64,000 nucleotides of DNA from CAZBUB01 sp964494985 (GTDB lineage Bacteria; Desulfobacterota; Desulfovibrionia; Desulfovibrionales; Desulfothermaceae): assembly GCA_964494985.1 (NCBI GenBank), contig CAZBUB010000005.1:17176-81175 (forward strand), in the 5' to 3' direction. Below the pieces are notes generated by a model, which did not search any database, was not told the origin of the DNA, and saw only the letters and a program-made list of their open reading frames with translations. Of this stretch, positions 50,681 through 60,178 are shown in pieces (position 1 is the first letter of the stretch; each line of letters starts with the position of its first letter). A program made the position numbers and the translations under genes.

Positions 50681-51928
50681 TTAGCTCTGTTCCACTGTAA
50701 ATTCTGGATAGGCCTCTAGGCCGCATTCAGCCAAATCCATGCCTTCGTACTCCATCTCCTCGCTGATCCTGATGCCCATGGCGGCTTTGAGAATGGACCA
50801 AATGATAAGGCTGGTACCGAACATCCAGGCAAAAATGACCACTATGCCTGCGATCTGGCCTACAAAGGTTGCCCCTGGATTGGAGAGGAGGACTGCCAGC
50901 AGCCCCCAGACTCCTACCACTCCGTGCACAGATATTGCGCCCACAGGGTCGTCGATGCGCAGCCTGTCCAGGATCAGGATGGAGAAGACCACGATCACTC
51001 CGGCCACCGCGCCGATAAAGCAGGACAGGATCATGGAAGGGGCTGCAGGCTCGGCAGTAATAGCCACCAGTCCGGCCAAGGCCCCGTTCAGGACCATGGT
51101 CAGATCAGCCTTGCCGAATTTGAGCTGGGAGGTGACCAGGGCCGCGACCAGACCTGCAGCAGCAGCCAGGTTGGTGTTGGCAAAGACCAAGGCCACTGCA
51201 TTGGCTGATTCCACGTCAGAAACCTTGAGCTCAGAGCCGCCATTGAAGCCGAACCAACCCATCCAGAGCACAAAGGTGCCCAGGGTGGCCAGAGGCAGAT
51301 TGGCCCCTGGAATGGGCTGTATTTTGCCCTCTTTGGTGTACTTGCCTTTTCTGGGCCCTAACAGGATAACTCCAGCCAGGGCTGCTGCAGCTCCAGCCAT
51401 ATGCACAATTCCAGAGCCTGCGTAATCGCTGAATCCCAGCTGATCCAGAAAGCCCCCGCCCCAGGTCCAGTAGCCATGCACAGGATACAAAATTCCGGTT
51501 AAGACCACGGCAAAGGCCAGAAAGGCCCAGAGCTTCATGCGCTCCGCCACTGCACCAGAGACAATGGACATGGCAGTGGCCACAAAGACCACCTGGAAGA
51601 AAAAGTCTGCGATATCAGAGTAATAAGGTGCGCTATCTCCACCGGAAATAACGCTTTGGACGCTGTTGTCCCCGCTGATCAAAAAACCTATCCCGGGGAT
51701 AACTGATCCGCCTGAGCCGTACATGATATTGTAGCCAATGAGCATGTACATGATGCAAGCTATGGAATACAGGGAGACATTCTTGGTCAGGATCTCCACC
51801 GTATTCTTGGTGCGTACCAGTCCGGCCTCAAGCATGGAAAAGCCGGCAGCCATCCACATCACCAACAGCCCTGAGATCAGGAAGTAAAAAGTATCCAGGG
51901 CGTAGCTGAGTTCCAGAATTTGTTCCAC
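50681..51928 (-). CDS. amtB: Ammonium transporter AmtB
   Basis: 415 residues with about eleven membrane helices. Amt signatures: AAGFSMLEAGLVRTKN, the GSGIVHMAGAAAAL segment with the first pore His, and ISVHGVVGVWG with the second. It conducts ammonium and is likely closed by the adjacent P-II protein. A sigma-54 promoter lies about 60 bases before its start, consistent with nitrogen-limited expression in other bacteria. Confidence 0.95.
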   Translation of the reverse strand: MEQILELSYALDTFYFLISGLLVMWMAAGFSMLEAGLVRTKNTVEILTKNVSLYSIACIMYMLIGYNIMYGSGGSVIPGIGFLISGDNSVQSVISGGDSAPYYSDIADFFFQVVFVATAMSIVSGAVAERMKLWAFLAFAVVLTGILYPVHGYWTWGGGFLDQLGFSDYAGSGIVHMAGAAAALAGVILLGPRKGKYTKEGKIQPIPGANLPLATLGTFVLWMGWFGFNGGSELKVSDVESANAVALVFANTNLAAAAGLVAALVTSQLKFGKADLTMVLNGALAGLVAITAEPAAPSMILSCFIGAVAGVIVVFSILILDRLRIDDPVGAISVHGVVGVWGLLAVLLSNPGATFVGQIAGIVVIFAWMFGTSLIIWSILKAAMGIRISEEMEYEGMDLAECGLEAYPEFTVEQS

Positions 51929-51984
51929 GATAAAACCTCCTCTTGCCTTTAGGATTTTAGAAGTTGGGCTTTATCTATTCCTTG

Positions 51985-51999
51985 GCAAGAAGCAGGCCA
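51985..51999 (-). promoter_or_regulatory. Sigma-54 (-24/-12) promoter of amtB-glnB
   Basis: Read on the minus strand: TGGCCTGCTTCTTGC, with the invariant GG and GC at ten-base spacing and a perfect TTGC. The amtB start is 57 bases downstream of the -12 box, and an NtrC-type activator would be expected. Confidence 0.8.
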
Positions 52000-52236
52000 A
52001 ATAAATTTATTTATTGAATACAAGAGGTTACCTGAAGATGGTTTTATTGAGGCTTAGATGAAGGTACAATATTGTTCTTGTTTGGATGCAGGAAAGGCTG
52101 CTCAAGGTGCTGGAGCAGGGATATCTCGTCCAGCAGGCAGGATTTAGTTGCGGTGCTGGTTTGAAATGAGAGGAAGATACAAAATTGTATTTTTTGTGAC
52201 CATGATTCCTAAAAAGTGGTTGAAGTTATTATTATC

Positions 52237-52539
52237 GATTGCGATTACGACCAGGACAGCGATAGCGATAGGAAAGTCAATTCAGGTTCCCCTCCCTGGC
52301 CAGGGCTGGTCTTTACCCACACTTGACACCGTGGGATAAGAAAGGTGTCATTTTTCAACCAGCCCTTACTCCTCCTTGCGAAGGAGGGGAAACAAAGCGG
52401 TCCAGGGAGGGGAATAAAAGCGAAAGAACTCATTAAGATCGATTACGACAGCGATTACGAGAACGACTACGACCTTAGATTTTGAAACTTGAAAGCCTTC
52501 TTTCCCCTCGCTATCGTTGTCGAGGTCCTAATCGTAATC
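52237..52539. repeat. Repeat block: degenerate GATTAC hexamers around nested inverted repeats
   Basis: Three arrays of degenerate hexamers (GATTAC, GACAGC, GATAGC, GACAAC): 52237-52272, 52441-52476 and, on the other strand, 52510-52539. Between the first two lie nested inverted repeats: TTCCCCTCCCTGG (52287-52299) with its complement at 52402-52414, GGGCTGGT with ACCAGCCC, and GACACC with GGTGTC. No gene is present in 52000-52558. Looks like a compound dispersed repeat. Confidence 0.7.
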
Positions 52540-52558
52540 GATACAGATGATATTTCCC

Positions 52559-54703
52559 TTACTTGCCCTCCTCTTCCAGCTCCAGATCGATCTCCTGTCT
52601 GGCCAGACTGACGTTGCTCAGCCTGACCATGACCTTTTGGCCCAAGTTAAACATTCGGCCGGTGTTCTTGCCCACTAGTGTATACTGCTTGGGCCAATAG
52701 ATGTAGTAGTCATCCACCAGGCTGGAGAGTCGGACCAGCCCGTCTGCCATGACCTCAGTCAGCTCCACCCAGAAGCCGAAGTCTGTAATCGAGGAGATGA
52801 TCCCCACAAAGCTCTCTCCTACTTTGTCCTGCAAGAAGAGTACGGTGAGCCTCTTGACTATCTCCCGCTCAGCAGCCATGGCTTTTCGTTCCTGCTTGCT
52901 CAGGTGCTCTGCCAACTTGCTCAGTTTCTTGGCCCCCAACTTGCCTGAACTTTTGTTGAGGGCGTTTTTCAGGCTGCGATGCACCACCAGGTCTGCATAC
53001 CTGCGAATAGGGGAGGTGAAGTGGCAGTAGCATTCAGAGGCCAGACCAAAGTGACCGATGTTCTGGGGACTGTAGGAGGCTTGCATCATGGTCCTCAGCA
53101 AAAGCCTGTTGACCAAAAACTCCAGCTCTGAGTCCTCCACCAGCTGTAAAAGCCCCTGCAGGCTTTTAGGATCTGTATGCTCTGGCAGCTCTGAGGCAAA
53201 AGAGGTTTTGCGCAGCAGCTCGAACAGGGCTTTTAGCTTTTCCTGGTCAGGTTCAGGGTGAATCCGGTACACGCAGGGGGCTTTGCCAGTGAGGAAGGTA
53301 GCTACAGCTTCGTTGGCAGCGATCATGAACTCCTCAATGATTTGGTGTCCGAAGTGCTGCACCTTGGGCCTAATGTCCAGGGCGTCCTCCTGCAGGCTGA
53401 ATAAGATTTCTGGCTCTGGGAGGTCAAAATCCAGGGAGCCCCGTTTCCTGCGTTTGGCATGCAGGGCCTGGGCCAGTTGCATAGCCCTTTCCAGCATGGG
53501 CATAAATTCCTGTAATTTTACCCTTTCTCCTTGCTCCCCATCCAAAAGTGCTTTTTTGATCTGGCTGTAGGTCAGCCTGGCTTGACTTTGTATTACTGCA
53601 GGATAGAAATCCTGGCGCAAGGGTTCGGCTTGCAAGTTGAAATCAATTTCTGCTACCATTACAAGTCTTGGCCGCAGGGGGTTTAGGCTGCAGAGTCCAT
53701 TAGACAGGGCCTCTGGGAACATGGGTTCCACAGAGTTGGGAAAGTAACAGGAGTTGGCCCGATGCTGAGCCTCTCTGTCCAGGGCGCTGCCTACAGGGAC
53801 ATAATGGCTGACGTCTGCGATAGCCACAAAGAGTTTAAAGCCCTGCTTGTCTGCCTGCACCAGCACGGCATCATCAAAGTCCTTGGCCTTGGCTCCGTCT
53901 ATGGTCACAAACTGCAACTGCTTGAGGTCCTTGCGCTGCTCAAGCTCCTCCTGGGAGGGATCTGCTGGCAGCTCTTCAGTTTCCTTGAGCACCCGATCCG
54001 GAAAGCCTGTAGGTATCTCGTGGTGCAGCTTGACGATCCTTTCCTGGACCTCCAACTCCTGCTCAGGACCCAGGATCTCCTGGGCCTGGCCTGAGCAAAG
54101 CCCTGGATCCAGCTGCTCTCCGGGTTGGACTACAGCTACGTCTCCCAGGGCCGGCTTGAAATCCAGGTCTTGGGTCTGGACCATGAAGTTCAGGTTTAGT
54201 TTTTTGCCAGCAGGACGGCCCAGATAAAGGTCCTGGCCCATCTTCTTGTGCAGGATCACCGGGATCTGTTGCATGGACCTGTGCAGGATGCGCACGATCC
54301 TCCCTTCAGGGTTCTTGCCCCTTGTTCTGCTGGGCAAGAGGGCGGTTACTACCCGGTCTCCATGCCAGGCCTGATTCAGGTTGTCCTTGGAGACATAGAC
54401 ATCTTTTCGTCTTTTGTCCTCGGGCAGCACAAAGGCCGCCTGGGCATGGACCTCCAGGGTGCCGCGGACCAGATCCATCTTCTCAGTCAGGCCAAAGGCC
54501 TTGCCCTGGGCCAAGCGGACCAGTTTGCCTTTGGACTCCAAGTCTTTTAATATCTCCTGCAAGTTTTTTTTCTGCTCGTTGTCTGGCTGGAAGTGCTTGT
54601 ATATTTCTCTAAGTCCCAGGGGCTTGTCTTTTTGTTTGAACAGGCTTAGCACTTGCTTGCTGTCCAGGGCTTTGGCTCTGCCTTTTTTCTTTTTTCTGGC
54701 CAT
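52559..54703 (-). CDS. rnr: Ribonuclease R
   Basis: 714 residues. 3'-5' exoribonuclease of the RNB family that can digest structured RNA. Visible: basic N-terminus with a winged helix (LREIYKHFQPDNEQ), cold-shock domains, the RNB catalytic centre FVTIDGAKAKDFDDAV with the metal-binding Asp residues, the YCHFTSPIRRYADLVVHR motif near the end of RNB, and a C-terminal S1 domain (GESFVGIISSITDFGFWVEL). Ribosome site AGGAG. All key residues are in place. Confidence 0.95.
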   Translation of the reverse strand: MARKKKKGRAKALDSKQVLSLFKQKDKPLGLREIYKHFQPDNEQKKNLQEILKDLESKGKLVRLAQGKAFGLTEKMDLVRGTLEVHAQAAFVLPEDKRRKDVYVSKDNLNQAWHGDRVVTALLPSRTRGKNPEGRIVRILHRSMQQIPVILHKKMGQDLYLGRPAGKKLNLNFMVQTQDLDFKPALGDVAVVQPGEQLDPGLCSGQAQEILGPEQELEVQERIVKLHHEIPTGFPDRVLKETEELPADPSQEELEQRKDLKQLQFVTIDGAKAKDFDDAVLVQADKQGFKLFVAIADVSHYVPVGSALDREAQHRANSCYFPNSVEPMFPEALSNGLCSLNPLRPRLVMVAEIDFNLQAEPLRQDFYPAVIQSQARLTYSQIKKALLDGEQGERVKLQEFMPMLERAMQLAQALHAKRRKRGSLDFDLPEPEILFSLQEDALDIRPKVQHFGHQIIEEFMIAANEAVATFLTGKAPCVYRIHPEPDQEKLKALFELLRKTSFASELPEHTDPKSLQGLLQLVEDSELEFLVNRLLLRTMMQASYSPQNIGHFGLASECYCHFTSPIRRYADLVVHRSLKNALNKSSGKLGAKKLSKLAEHLSKQERKAMAAEREIVKRLTVLFLQDKVGESFVGIISSITDFGFWVELTEVMADGLVRLSSLVDDYYIYWPKQYTLVGKNTGRMFNLGQKVMVRLSNVSLARQEIDLELEEEGK

Positions 54704-54783
54704 ATCTGTTAGCTCCTGTTATTTTTTTACCTGTATCAGCTTGTCATAAGCAGGCTGATGCAGGCAACTGCAGGGAGAGATAC

Positions 54784-55926
54784 ATGTTAGTCACCAAATT
54801 CGCAATCCCGGAGATAATATTCGGCAAGAACAGCCTGCAATATCTGGGATCCTGTGCCAAGAGAAATGGTGCAAACCGAGTGTTGTTGGTCAGCGATTCC
54901 GGACTGCAGGCCGCAGGCTGGGTGGACAGGGTTCTGGAGCATTTGGACGCGGCAGGCTTAAGCTGGGTTTATTTCGACAGGGTCAATTCCAATCCCAGGG
55001 ACTTTCAGATTCATGAGGGTGCTGAGTTCTATCTACAGCAGCGGGCTGACGTGATCATTGCCTTGGGCGGGGGCAGTCCTATGGATTTGGCCAAGGGTAT
55101 CGCCCTTGTGGCCAGCAATGGAGGCCGGGTCAGCGACTATGAAGGGGCCAACCGTATCCAAAAGCCCCTGCCGCCCATGATCTTTATCCCCACCACTGCC
55201 GGCAGCGGAGCGGACATCTCCCAATTTGCCATCATTACTGATGTGCAAAGAGGGGTCAAGATGTCCATCATCAGCAGGACCTTGACTCCAAATATCTCCA
55301 TAATTGATCCTAATTTCCTGTTGACCAAGCCGGACTGGCTGATAATCGCTTCTGCGGTGGATGCGCTTTGCCACGCAGTGGAAGGCTATTTGTCCAGGAT
55401 TTCCTCCCCATTTACAGAGATGCACTCCTTGCGAGCAATTGAGCTGATCATGCACAACCTGCAGCCTGCCTTGCAGAAAAGGTCCCAGCATCGCTTGAGT
55501 AACTTGTGTACTGCAAGCACAGTAGCTGGGATGTCTTTCAGCAACGCCGGGCTGGGCATGGTGCATGCCGTTGCCCACGCCTTGGGAGGCATGTTCGATG
55601 TTATGCATGGCAGCGTGCACTCTATCCTGCTTCCTGCGGTGATGCGCTTCAATCAAGAGGAATGCACCGCCAAGATGGCTGCGGTGGGCAGGATCATCTG
55701 CGGCAGGAGCTATGCATCAGACCAGGATTGTGCCAGGGCAGGGGTGGATAGCCTGCAGGGCTTTTTCCAGGAGCTGGGCGTGCCCAAGAGATTGCGGGAG
55801 ATTATCCAGGATAGCTCCAGGCTGTCAGAGGTCAGTAAGCTGGCTGTGCAGGACGCCTGTGGCTTGACCAATCCCAGGCATGTTACAGAAGAGGACTGCC
55901 TGGCTGTCTGCGAAGAGGTCTGGTAA
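54784..55926 (+). CDS. Iron-type alcohol dehydrogenase (second copy)
   Basis: 380 residues, ATG with GGGAG upstream. NAD-binding ALGGGSPMDLAKG, metal ligands in VDALCHAVEGYLS and HAVAHALGGMFDVMHGS, and the PTTAGSGADISQFAI variant shared with the copy at 37699. It is followed after 60 bases by a sensor kinase and a sigma-54 regulator. In Desulfovibrio vulgaris I recall the same order: an iron alcohol dehydrogenase beside a PAS kinase and sigma-54 regulator that controls another adh. The dehydrogenase may be an enzyme or may report alcohol to the kinase. Confidence 0.9.
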   Translation: MLVTKFAIPEIIFGKNSLQYLGSCAKRNGANRVLLVSDSGLQAAGWVDRVLEHLDAAGLSWVYFDRVNSNPRDFQIHEGAEFYLQQRADVIIALGGGSPMDLAKGIALVASNGGRVSDYEGANRIQKPLPPMIFIPTTAGSGADISQFAIITDVQRGVKMSIISRTLTPNISIIDPNFLLTKPDWLIIASAVDALCHAVEGYLSRISSPFTEMHSLRAIELIMHNLQPALQKRSQHRLSNLCTASTVAGMSFSNAGLGMVHAVAHALGGMFDVMHGSVHSILLPAVMRFNQEECTAKMAAVGRIICGRSYASDQDCARAGVDSLQGFFQELGVPKRLREIIQDSSRLSEVSKLAVQDACGLTNPRHVTEEDCLAVCEEVW

Positions 55927-55986
55927 GATGGGCCTACAAGCAGCAAAGGCAGGTGGAGAGGATCAAAATAACCCTCAGGAGCAGGC

Positions 55987-57195
55987 ATGCAAGGACAGAC
56001 CACGATCAAGGACTTGATCGGGATCGAGGATATCAAGCTGGGCTTTTACCAGGAAGCCCGGGCCAAGATGGAGGAGTTGCGCTGCAAGAACCGGGAGCTG
56101 GAGCAGAAGCAGCAGGAGATCCAGGCCATTTTGGACGGTATAGTGGATGTGATGATCGTGCTCTCCGAGGATCTGGAGGTGATCTCCGTGAACCGGATCT
56201 ATCACAAGTTCTTTTCCGATTCCTGGCCTGAGGGCAAATATTGCTTTCAGGCCCTCAAAGGGGCTCAGAGGCCCTGCAGCTCATGTCCAGCCAGACAGGC
56301 CCTGCAAAAGGACGAGGTCCAACGCAGCAGCGGCACCTATTATTGTGCAGGACAGAACAGATTTTTTGACCTTCTAGCCTCCCCACTGCAAAACTCAGGG
56401 GATATGCAAAACAGGGTTTTGTTGTTCATGCGGGATGTAACCCTGGAAAAGGAGTACCAGACCCAGTTCCTGCAGGCGGAGAAGATGGCTACCATTGGGC
56501 TCCTGGCAGCAGGGGTAGCCCATGAGATCAACAACCCCCTGACCTCCATCCTGGGTTTTACCCAGGGCCTGCAGAGGAGGCTGCCCCGGGTGCGGGAGCA
56601 CCTGGAACAGGAATTGGCAGCGGACATGCAGGAATATGTGGAGATCATCCTTAACGAGTGCCAGCGCTGCCATGATATAGTACAGACCCTGCTCAGCTTC
56701 AGTCGCAGCAACAGCTCTTTGTCCCAGGTCCTGGATCTGAACACCATGCTCAGGGAGTGCCTGAAGATACTGCGCTATAAGCTCAAGAATTGTCCCGAGG
56801 TCAGTCTGGAGCTCGATCTGCAGGAGGATCTGGACGGCATAAGCGGAGATCAGGCTCAATTGAAGCAGGTGGTGCTCAATTTGCTGACCAATGCCATTGA
56901 TGCTGTAGAGCCCGCTGGCTGTATCCAGGTCAGCACCAGTCAGGATCAGGAAGGGTCTGTGACCCTGATGGTCAGGGATAATGGTCCAGGCATTCCCAGG
57001 GATCATCTGGACCGGGTGTTTGATCCCTTCTTCACCACCAAGCCCCAGGGCAAGGGCACAGGCATCGGGCTTTCCACCTGCTACAATATTGTGAGCAATC
57101 ACCAGGGCAACATCTTTATCTGCAGCGAAGAGGGTTACGGCACCAAGGTCTATGTCCGCATTCCAGGCCAGGATAAAGGAGTTGAAAATGCCTGA
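55987..57195 (+). CDS. PAS sensor histidine kinase
   Basis: 402 residues, soluble, ATG with AGGAG upstream. N-terminal coiled coil (ELEQKQQEIQAIL), PAS domain with a Cys cluster (RPCSSCPARQ), HisKA with phospho-His in GVAHEINNPL, and HATPase (NLLTNAIDAV, DNGPGIP, GKGTGIGLS). The Cys cluster might bind a metal or sense redox state, which is inference. It overlaps the following response regulator by eight bases and is doubtless its partner. Confidence 0.93.
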   Translation: MQGQTTIKDLIGIEDIKLGFYQEARAKMEELRCKNRELEQKQQEIQAILDGIVDVMIVLSEDLEVISVNRIYHKFFSDSWPEGKYCFQALKGAQRPCSSCPARQALQKDEVQRSSGTYYCAGQNRFFDLLASPLQNSGDMQNRVLLFMRDVTLEKEYQTQFLQAEKMATIGLLAAGVAHEINNPLTSILGFTQGLQRRLPRVREHLEQELAADMQEYVEIILNECQRCHDIVQTLLSFSRSNSSLSQVLDLNTMLRECLKILRYKLKNCPEVSLELDLQEDLDGISGDQAQLKQVVLNLLTNAIDAVEPAGCIQVSTSQDQEGSVTLMVRDNGPGIPRDHLDRVFDPFFTTKPQGKGTGIGLSTCYNIVSNHQGNIFICSEEGYGTKVYVRIPGQDKGVENA

Positions 57196-58522
57196 GGCCT
57201 ACAATGTGCTGGTGGTGGATGACGAGGAGTTCATCCGTAAGCTGGCCAGCAAGGAGCTGGCTACCTCCAGGAGGCTGATCTGTACCGCGGGCAGCGCCAA
57301 GGCAGCGCGCAAGAAGATAGCGGCTGAGATATTTGATGTGATCCTGCTGGACATCTATCTGCCGGACGGAGACGGGCTGGATTTGTTGGCGGAGTTCAAG
57401 AAGGTCTGCCCAGAGACCGAGATCCTGCTAATTACCGGCTACGGGAGTATTGAGAATGCTGTGGAGGCTATGCGCATCGGGGCCTATGATTTTGTGACCA
57501 AGCCCTTCCAGCTGGACAGGCTGGACTTCATCCTGGAGAAGGCCCATCAGAGGGCCAGGCTGCAGAGGGAGAATCTGGCCCTGAAGAGCCAGGAGCCAGG
57601 CTTGAAACCAGAGCTGGTGGGGATCTCCCAGGGATTGAATCAGGTCAAAGAACTGGTGCGCAAGGTGGCCCCCTCAGGGGTTCCGGTGCTGCTGACTGGA
57701 GAGAGCGGCAGCGGCAAGGACGTGGCAGCCAGGGCCATCCACGCGGCCAGCCCCAGGGCTGAAAACCCATTTGTGGTCAAGAACTGCGCTACATTGCAGA
57801 GCAGCCTGGTGCGCAGCGAGTTGTTTGGCCACTGCAAGGGAGCTTTCACCGGAGCCACCCAGGATCAGGAAGGACTGCTGGCAGCAGCCCATCAAGGCAG
57901 CATGTTCCTGGACGAGATCGGCGAGCTGCCCCTGGATGTGCAGGGCTCTTTGCTCAGGGTCCTGGAAACTCAGACCTTCCGCAGGGTGGGCTCTACAGCT
58001 GAGCGCAAGGTGGATGTACGCTTTATTTTTGCCACCAACAGAGATCTGGAGCAGGAGGTCCAGGCCGGGAGGTTCAGCCAGGCCTTGCTGCACAGGATAA
58101 ATGTCTTTCAGATCAAAATGCCGGCGCTGCGGGAGCGCAAAGAGGATATTTCCCTGCTGGCAGAGCATTTTCTGGCCAAATTTTGTCCTGAGCAGAACCA
58201 TGTGCTTTCCAAGCGGGCCATGCAATGCCTGTGCAATTACGATTGGCCGGGCAATGTGCGGGAGTTGAAGAACGTTCTGGAAAGGGCGCTTATCCTTTGC
58301 GAGGACAAAGTAATAACTGAGCAGGACTTGCCCCAGGAGATTGGCTTTTTGGGCCTGGAGGAGGAATCCAGGGAGCAGGGCACCTTGACCCTGGAAGAGG
58401 TACAGCAGCAGCACATCAGGTCGGTACTGGAGATCTGCCGGGGAAATCAGACCCAGGCGGCCAGGATTCTGGGCATTGATCGCAAGACCCTGCACCGTAA
58501 GCTGCAGGAACGGGAAGGATAG
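57188..58522 (+). CDS. NtrC-type sigma-54 response regulator of alcohol metabolism
   Basis: 444 residues. I chose the ATG at 57188 because AAAGGAG lies just upstream; it overlaps the kinase gene. Receiver with Asp55 (ILLDIYLPDGDG), Walker A GESGSGKD, sigma-54 loop GAFTGA, Walker B MFLDEIGE and a Fis-type helix-turn-helix (QTQAARILGIDRKTLHRKL). It should activate the -24/-12 promoter at 58764 and through it the third alcohol dehydrogenase. Confidence 0.94.
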   Translation: MPEAYNVLVVDDEEFIRKLASKELATSRRLICTAGSAKAARKKIAAEIFDVILLDIYLPDGDGLDLLAEFKKVCPETEILLITGYGSIENAVEAMRIGAYDFVTKPFQLDRLDFILEKAHQRARLQRENLALKSQEPGLKPELVGISQGLNQVKELVRKVAPSGVPVLLTGESGSGKDVAARAIHAASPRAENPFVVKNCATLQSSLVRSELFGHCKGAFTGATQDQEGLLAAAHQGSMFLDEIGELPLDVQGSLLRVLETQTFRRVGSTAERKVDVRFIFATNRDLEQEVQAGRFSQALLHRINVFQIKMPALRERKEDISLLAEHFLAKFCPEQNHVLSKRAMQCLCNYDWPGNVRELKNVLERALILCEDKVITEQDLPQEIGFLGLEEESREQGTLTLEEVQQQHIRSVLEICRGNQTQAARILGIDRKTLHRKLQEREG

Positions 58523-58660
58523 TTATGTGCTTTGTCCTGAGTTCAGTTTCATAATACAGGCTGGGGCATTTTGCCTCAAACCTTGTTCACGGGCAGAGTC
58601 AGATTTCCGCAGCTATAACCTATTGAAACATAAGGTAGTTTTGGTCAGGGGCTTAAGCGG

Positions 58661-58689
58661 CAGCCTGCAGGGTCTGTTCAGCCTGCAGG
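58661..58689 (+). promoter_or_regulatory. Candidate enhancer site: two direct CAGCCTGCAGG repeats
   Basis: Two identical 11-mers (58661-58671 and 58679-58689), each centred on the palindrome CCTGCAGG, are 18 bases apart. They lie 75 bases upstream of the sigma-54 promoter at 58764, a plausible position for binding of the activator encoded just upstream. Confidence 0.5.
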
Positions 58690-58763
58690 TATAATGGTTA
58701 ACAATGCCTGGACCTGGCCAAACATGTGAAGCTAACTTCCCGGAATATATATTTCTTGTATCC

Positions 58764-58778
58764 TGGCCTGATATTTGC
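58764..58778 (+). promoter_or_regulatory. Sigma-54 (-24/-12) promoter of the third alcohol dehydrogenase
   Basis: TGGCCTG-ATAT-TTGC matches the consensus with the correct ten-base GG-GC spacing. The dehydrogenase start is 84 bases further on. Confidence 0.85.
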
Positions 58779-58861
58779 TTTAAGGTTTGGGAAATTAAGG
58801 TCAGCATTCATCCCAGCCAGGGTATTCCCTGGTGAATTTTTAACAAACACAGGAGGCAGAG

Positions 58862-60025
58862 ATGGCAGTACAGGAACAAGTAAACGGCTTTTTTATCCCC
58901 AGCGTAACCCTGATCGGCATTGGCGCTCATAAAGAGGTCCCAGAGCGGATGAAGGCTTTGGGGGGCAAAAAAATCTGCCTGGTCACTGACAAGGGTATCA
59001 CCGAGGCAGGGATCACCAAGCAGCTCACTGACCTGATTGAAAAAAGCGGCCTGGAAGTGGCAGTATTCGACGAAACAGTGCCTAATCCCACAGACAATAA
59101 TGTGCACGACGGCGTGGAGTTCTATAAGAAGAACAATTGCGACTCTCTGATCACCCTGGGTGGGGGCAGCTCCCACGACTGTGGCAAAGGCGTGGGCCTG
59201 GTGATCAGTAACGGCGGCAAGATCCACGATTTTGAAGGCATTGATAAATCCACTAAATCCATGCCCCCCTACCTGGCGATCAACACCACCGCAGGCACAG
59301 CCAGCGAAATGACCCGCTTTTGCATCATCACAGACACCTCCCGCAAGGTGAAGATGGCTATTGTGGACTGGAGGGTGACTCCGAACATGGCCATTGACGA
59401 TCCCCTGCTCATGGTGGGCATGCCTCCAGGCCTGACTGCGGCCACCGGCATGGACGCCCTGACCCACGCAGTGGAGGCTTATGTCTCCCTGGCAGCCACA
59501 CCCATGACAGATGCCTGCGCTTTGAAGGCAATCGAGCTGGTCTCTGATTATCTGCGGCCGGCAGTGGCCAATGGCCAGGATATGGAGGCCAGGGACAAGA
59601 TGTGCTATGCCCAGTACCTGGCAGGCATGGCCTTTAACAACGCCAGCCTGGGGCACGTGCACGCCATGGCCCACCAGCTGGGCGGTTTCTACGATCTGCC
59701 CCACGGGGTGTGCAATGCCATTTTGCTGCCCCATGTGGAGCGCTTTAACCTGATCGCTAATCTGGACAGGTTCGTGGACATCGCGGTGGCCATGGGCGAG
59801 AATGTTCAGGGCCTGTCCAAGCGGGAGGCTGCTGAGCTGGCCTTGAACGCGATAGAGACCCTGTCCCAGGATATTGGCATCCCCAAAGGCCTGGCAGAGC
59901 TCGGGGTCAAGGAACAGGACATCGCCACCATGACCGCCAACGCCCAGAAGGATGCCTGCGGATTCACCAACCCCCGCTGTCCTACTGATGAGGAGGTGAT
60001 GGCCATCTATAAGGCAGCCCTGTAG
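58862..60025 (+). CDS. adh: Iron-type alcohol dehydrogenase (third copy, sigma-54-controlled)
   Basis: 387 residues, ATG with AGGAGG upstream. Classical signatures: TLGGGSSHDCGKG, NTTAGTASEMTRFCI, metal ligands in MDALTHAVEAYVS and HAMAHQLGGFYDLPHGV. It converts primary alcohols such as ethanol to aldehydes with NAD. Codon use is more biased towards C-ending codons (AAC, GCC, ACC) than in its neighbours, as in the aldehyde oxidoreductase gene that follows, which suggests high expression. Relatives are among the most highly expressed proteins of Desulfovibrio growing on alcohols or lactate. Confidence 0.95.
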   Translation: MAVQEQVNGFFIPSVTLIGIGAHKEVPERMKALGGKKICLVTDKGITEAGITKQLTDLIEKSGLEVAVFDETVPNPTDNNVHDGVEFYKKNNCDSLITLGGGSSHDCGKGVGLVISNGGKIHDFEGIDKSTKSMPPYLAINTTAGTASEMTRFCIITDTSRKVKMAIVDWRVTPNMAIDDPLLMVGMPPGLTAATGMDALTHAVEAYVSLAATPMTDACALKAIELVSDYLRPAVANGQDMEARDKMCYAQYLAGMAFNNASLGHVHAMAHQLGGFYDLPHGVCNAILLPHVERFNLIANLDRFVDIAVAMGENVQGLSKREAAELALNAIETLSQDIGIPKGLAELGVKEQDIATMTANAQKDACGFTNPRCPTDEEVMAIYKAAL

Positions 60026-60044
60026 TCGGTTAGAAAAAAAGTCT

Positions 60045-60086
60045 GAAGCGGGGTAGCTCTGGGTCATAAACAGCGCGCCCCGCTTC
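60045..60086 (+). terminator. Terminator after adh
   Basis: GAAGCGGGG (60045-60053) pairs with CCCCGCTTC (60078-60086) and is followed by TTTG. The loop is 24 bases, so it is a moderate terminator that could allow partial read-through to the aldehyde oxidoreductase gene. Confidence 0.6.
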
Positions 60087-60178
60087 TTTGCTTTATTTCC
60101 CCTTGCATGTCAGGCAGGGCTGCCTTATGATATGCGCGAACGAGCAATTAAGATTTAAATCCTAGCAAGGAGGCGGGC

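Noticed and set aside
60026..60178. Molybdenum/tungsten cofactor riboswitch upstream of aor
   Set aside because: The gap is short, contains the adh terminator, and I see none of the expected stem arrangement.
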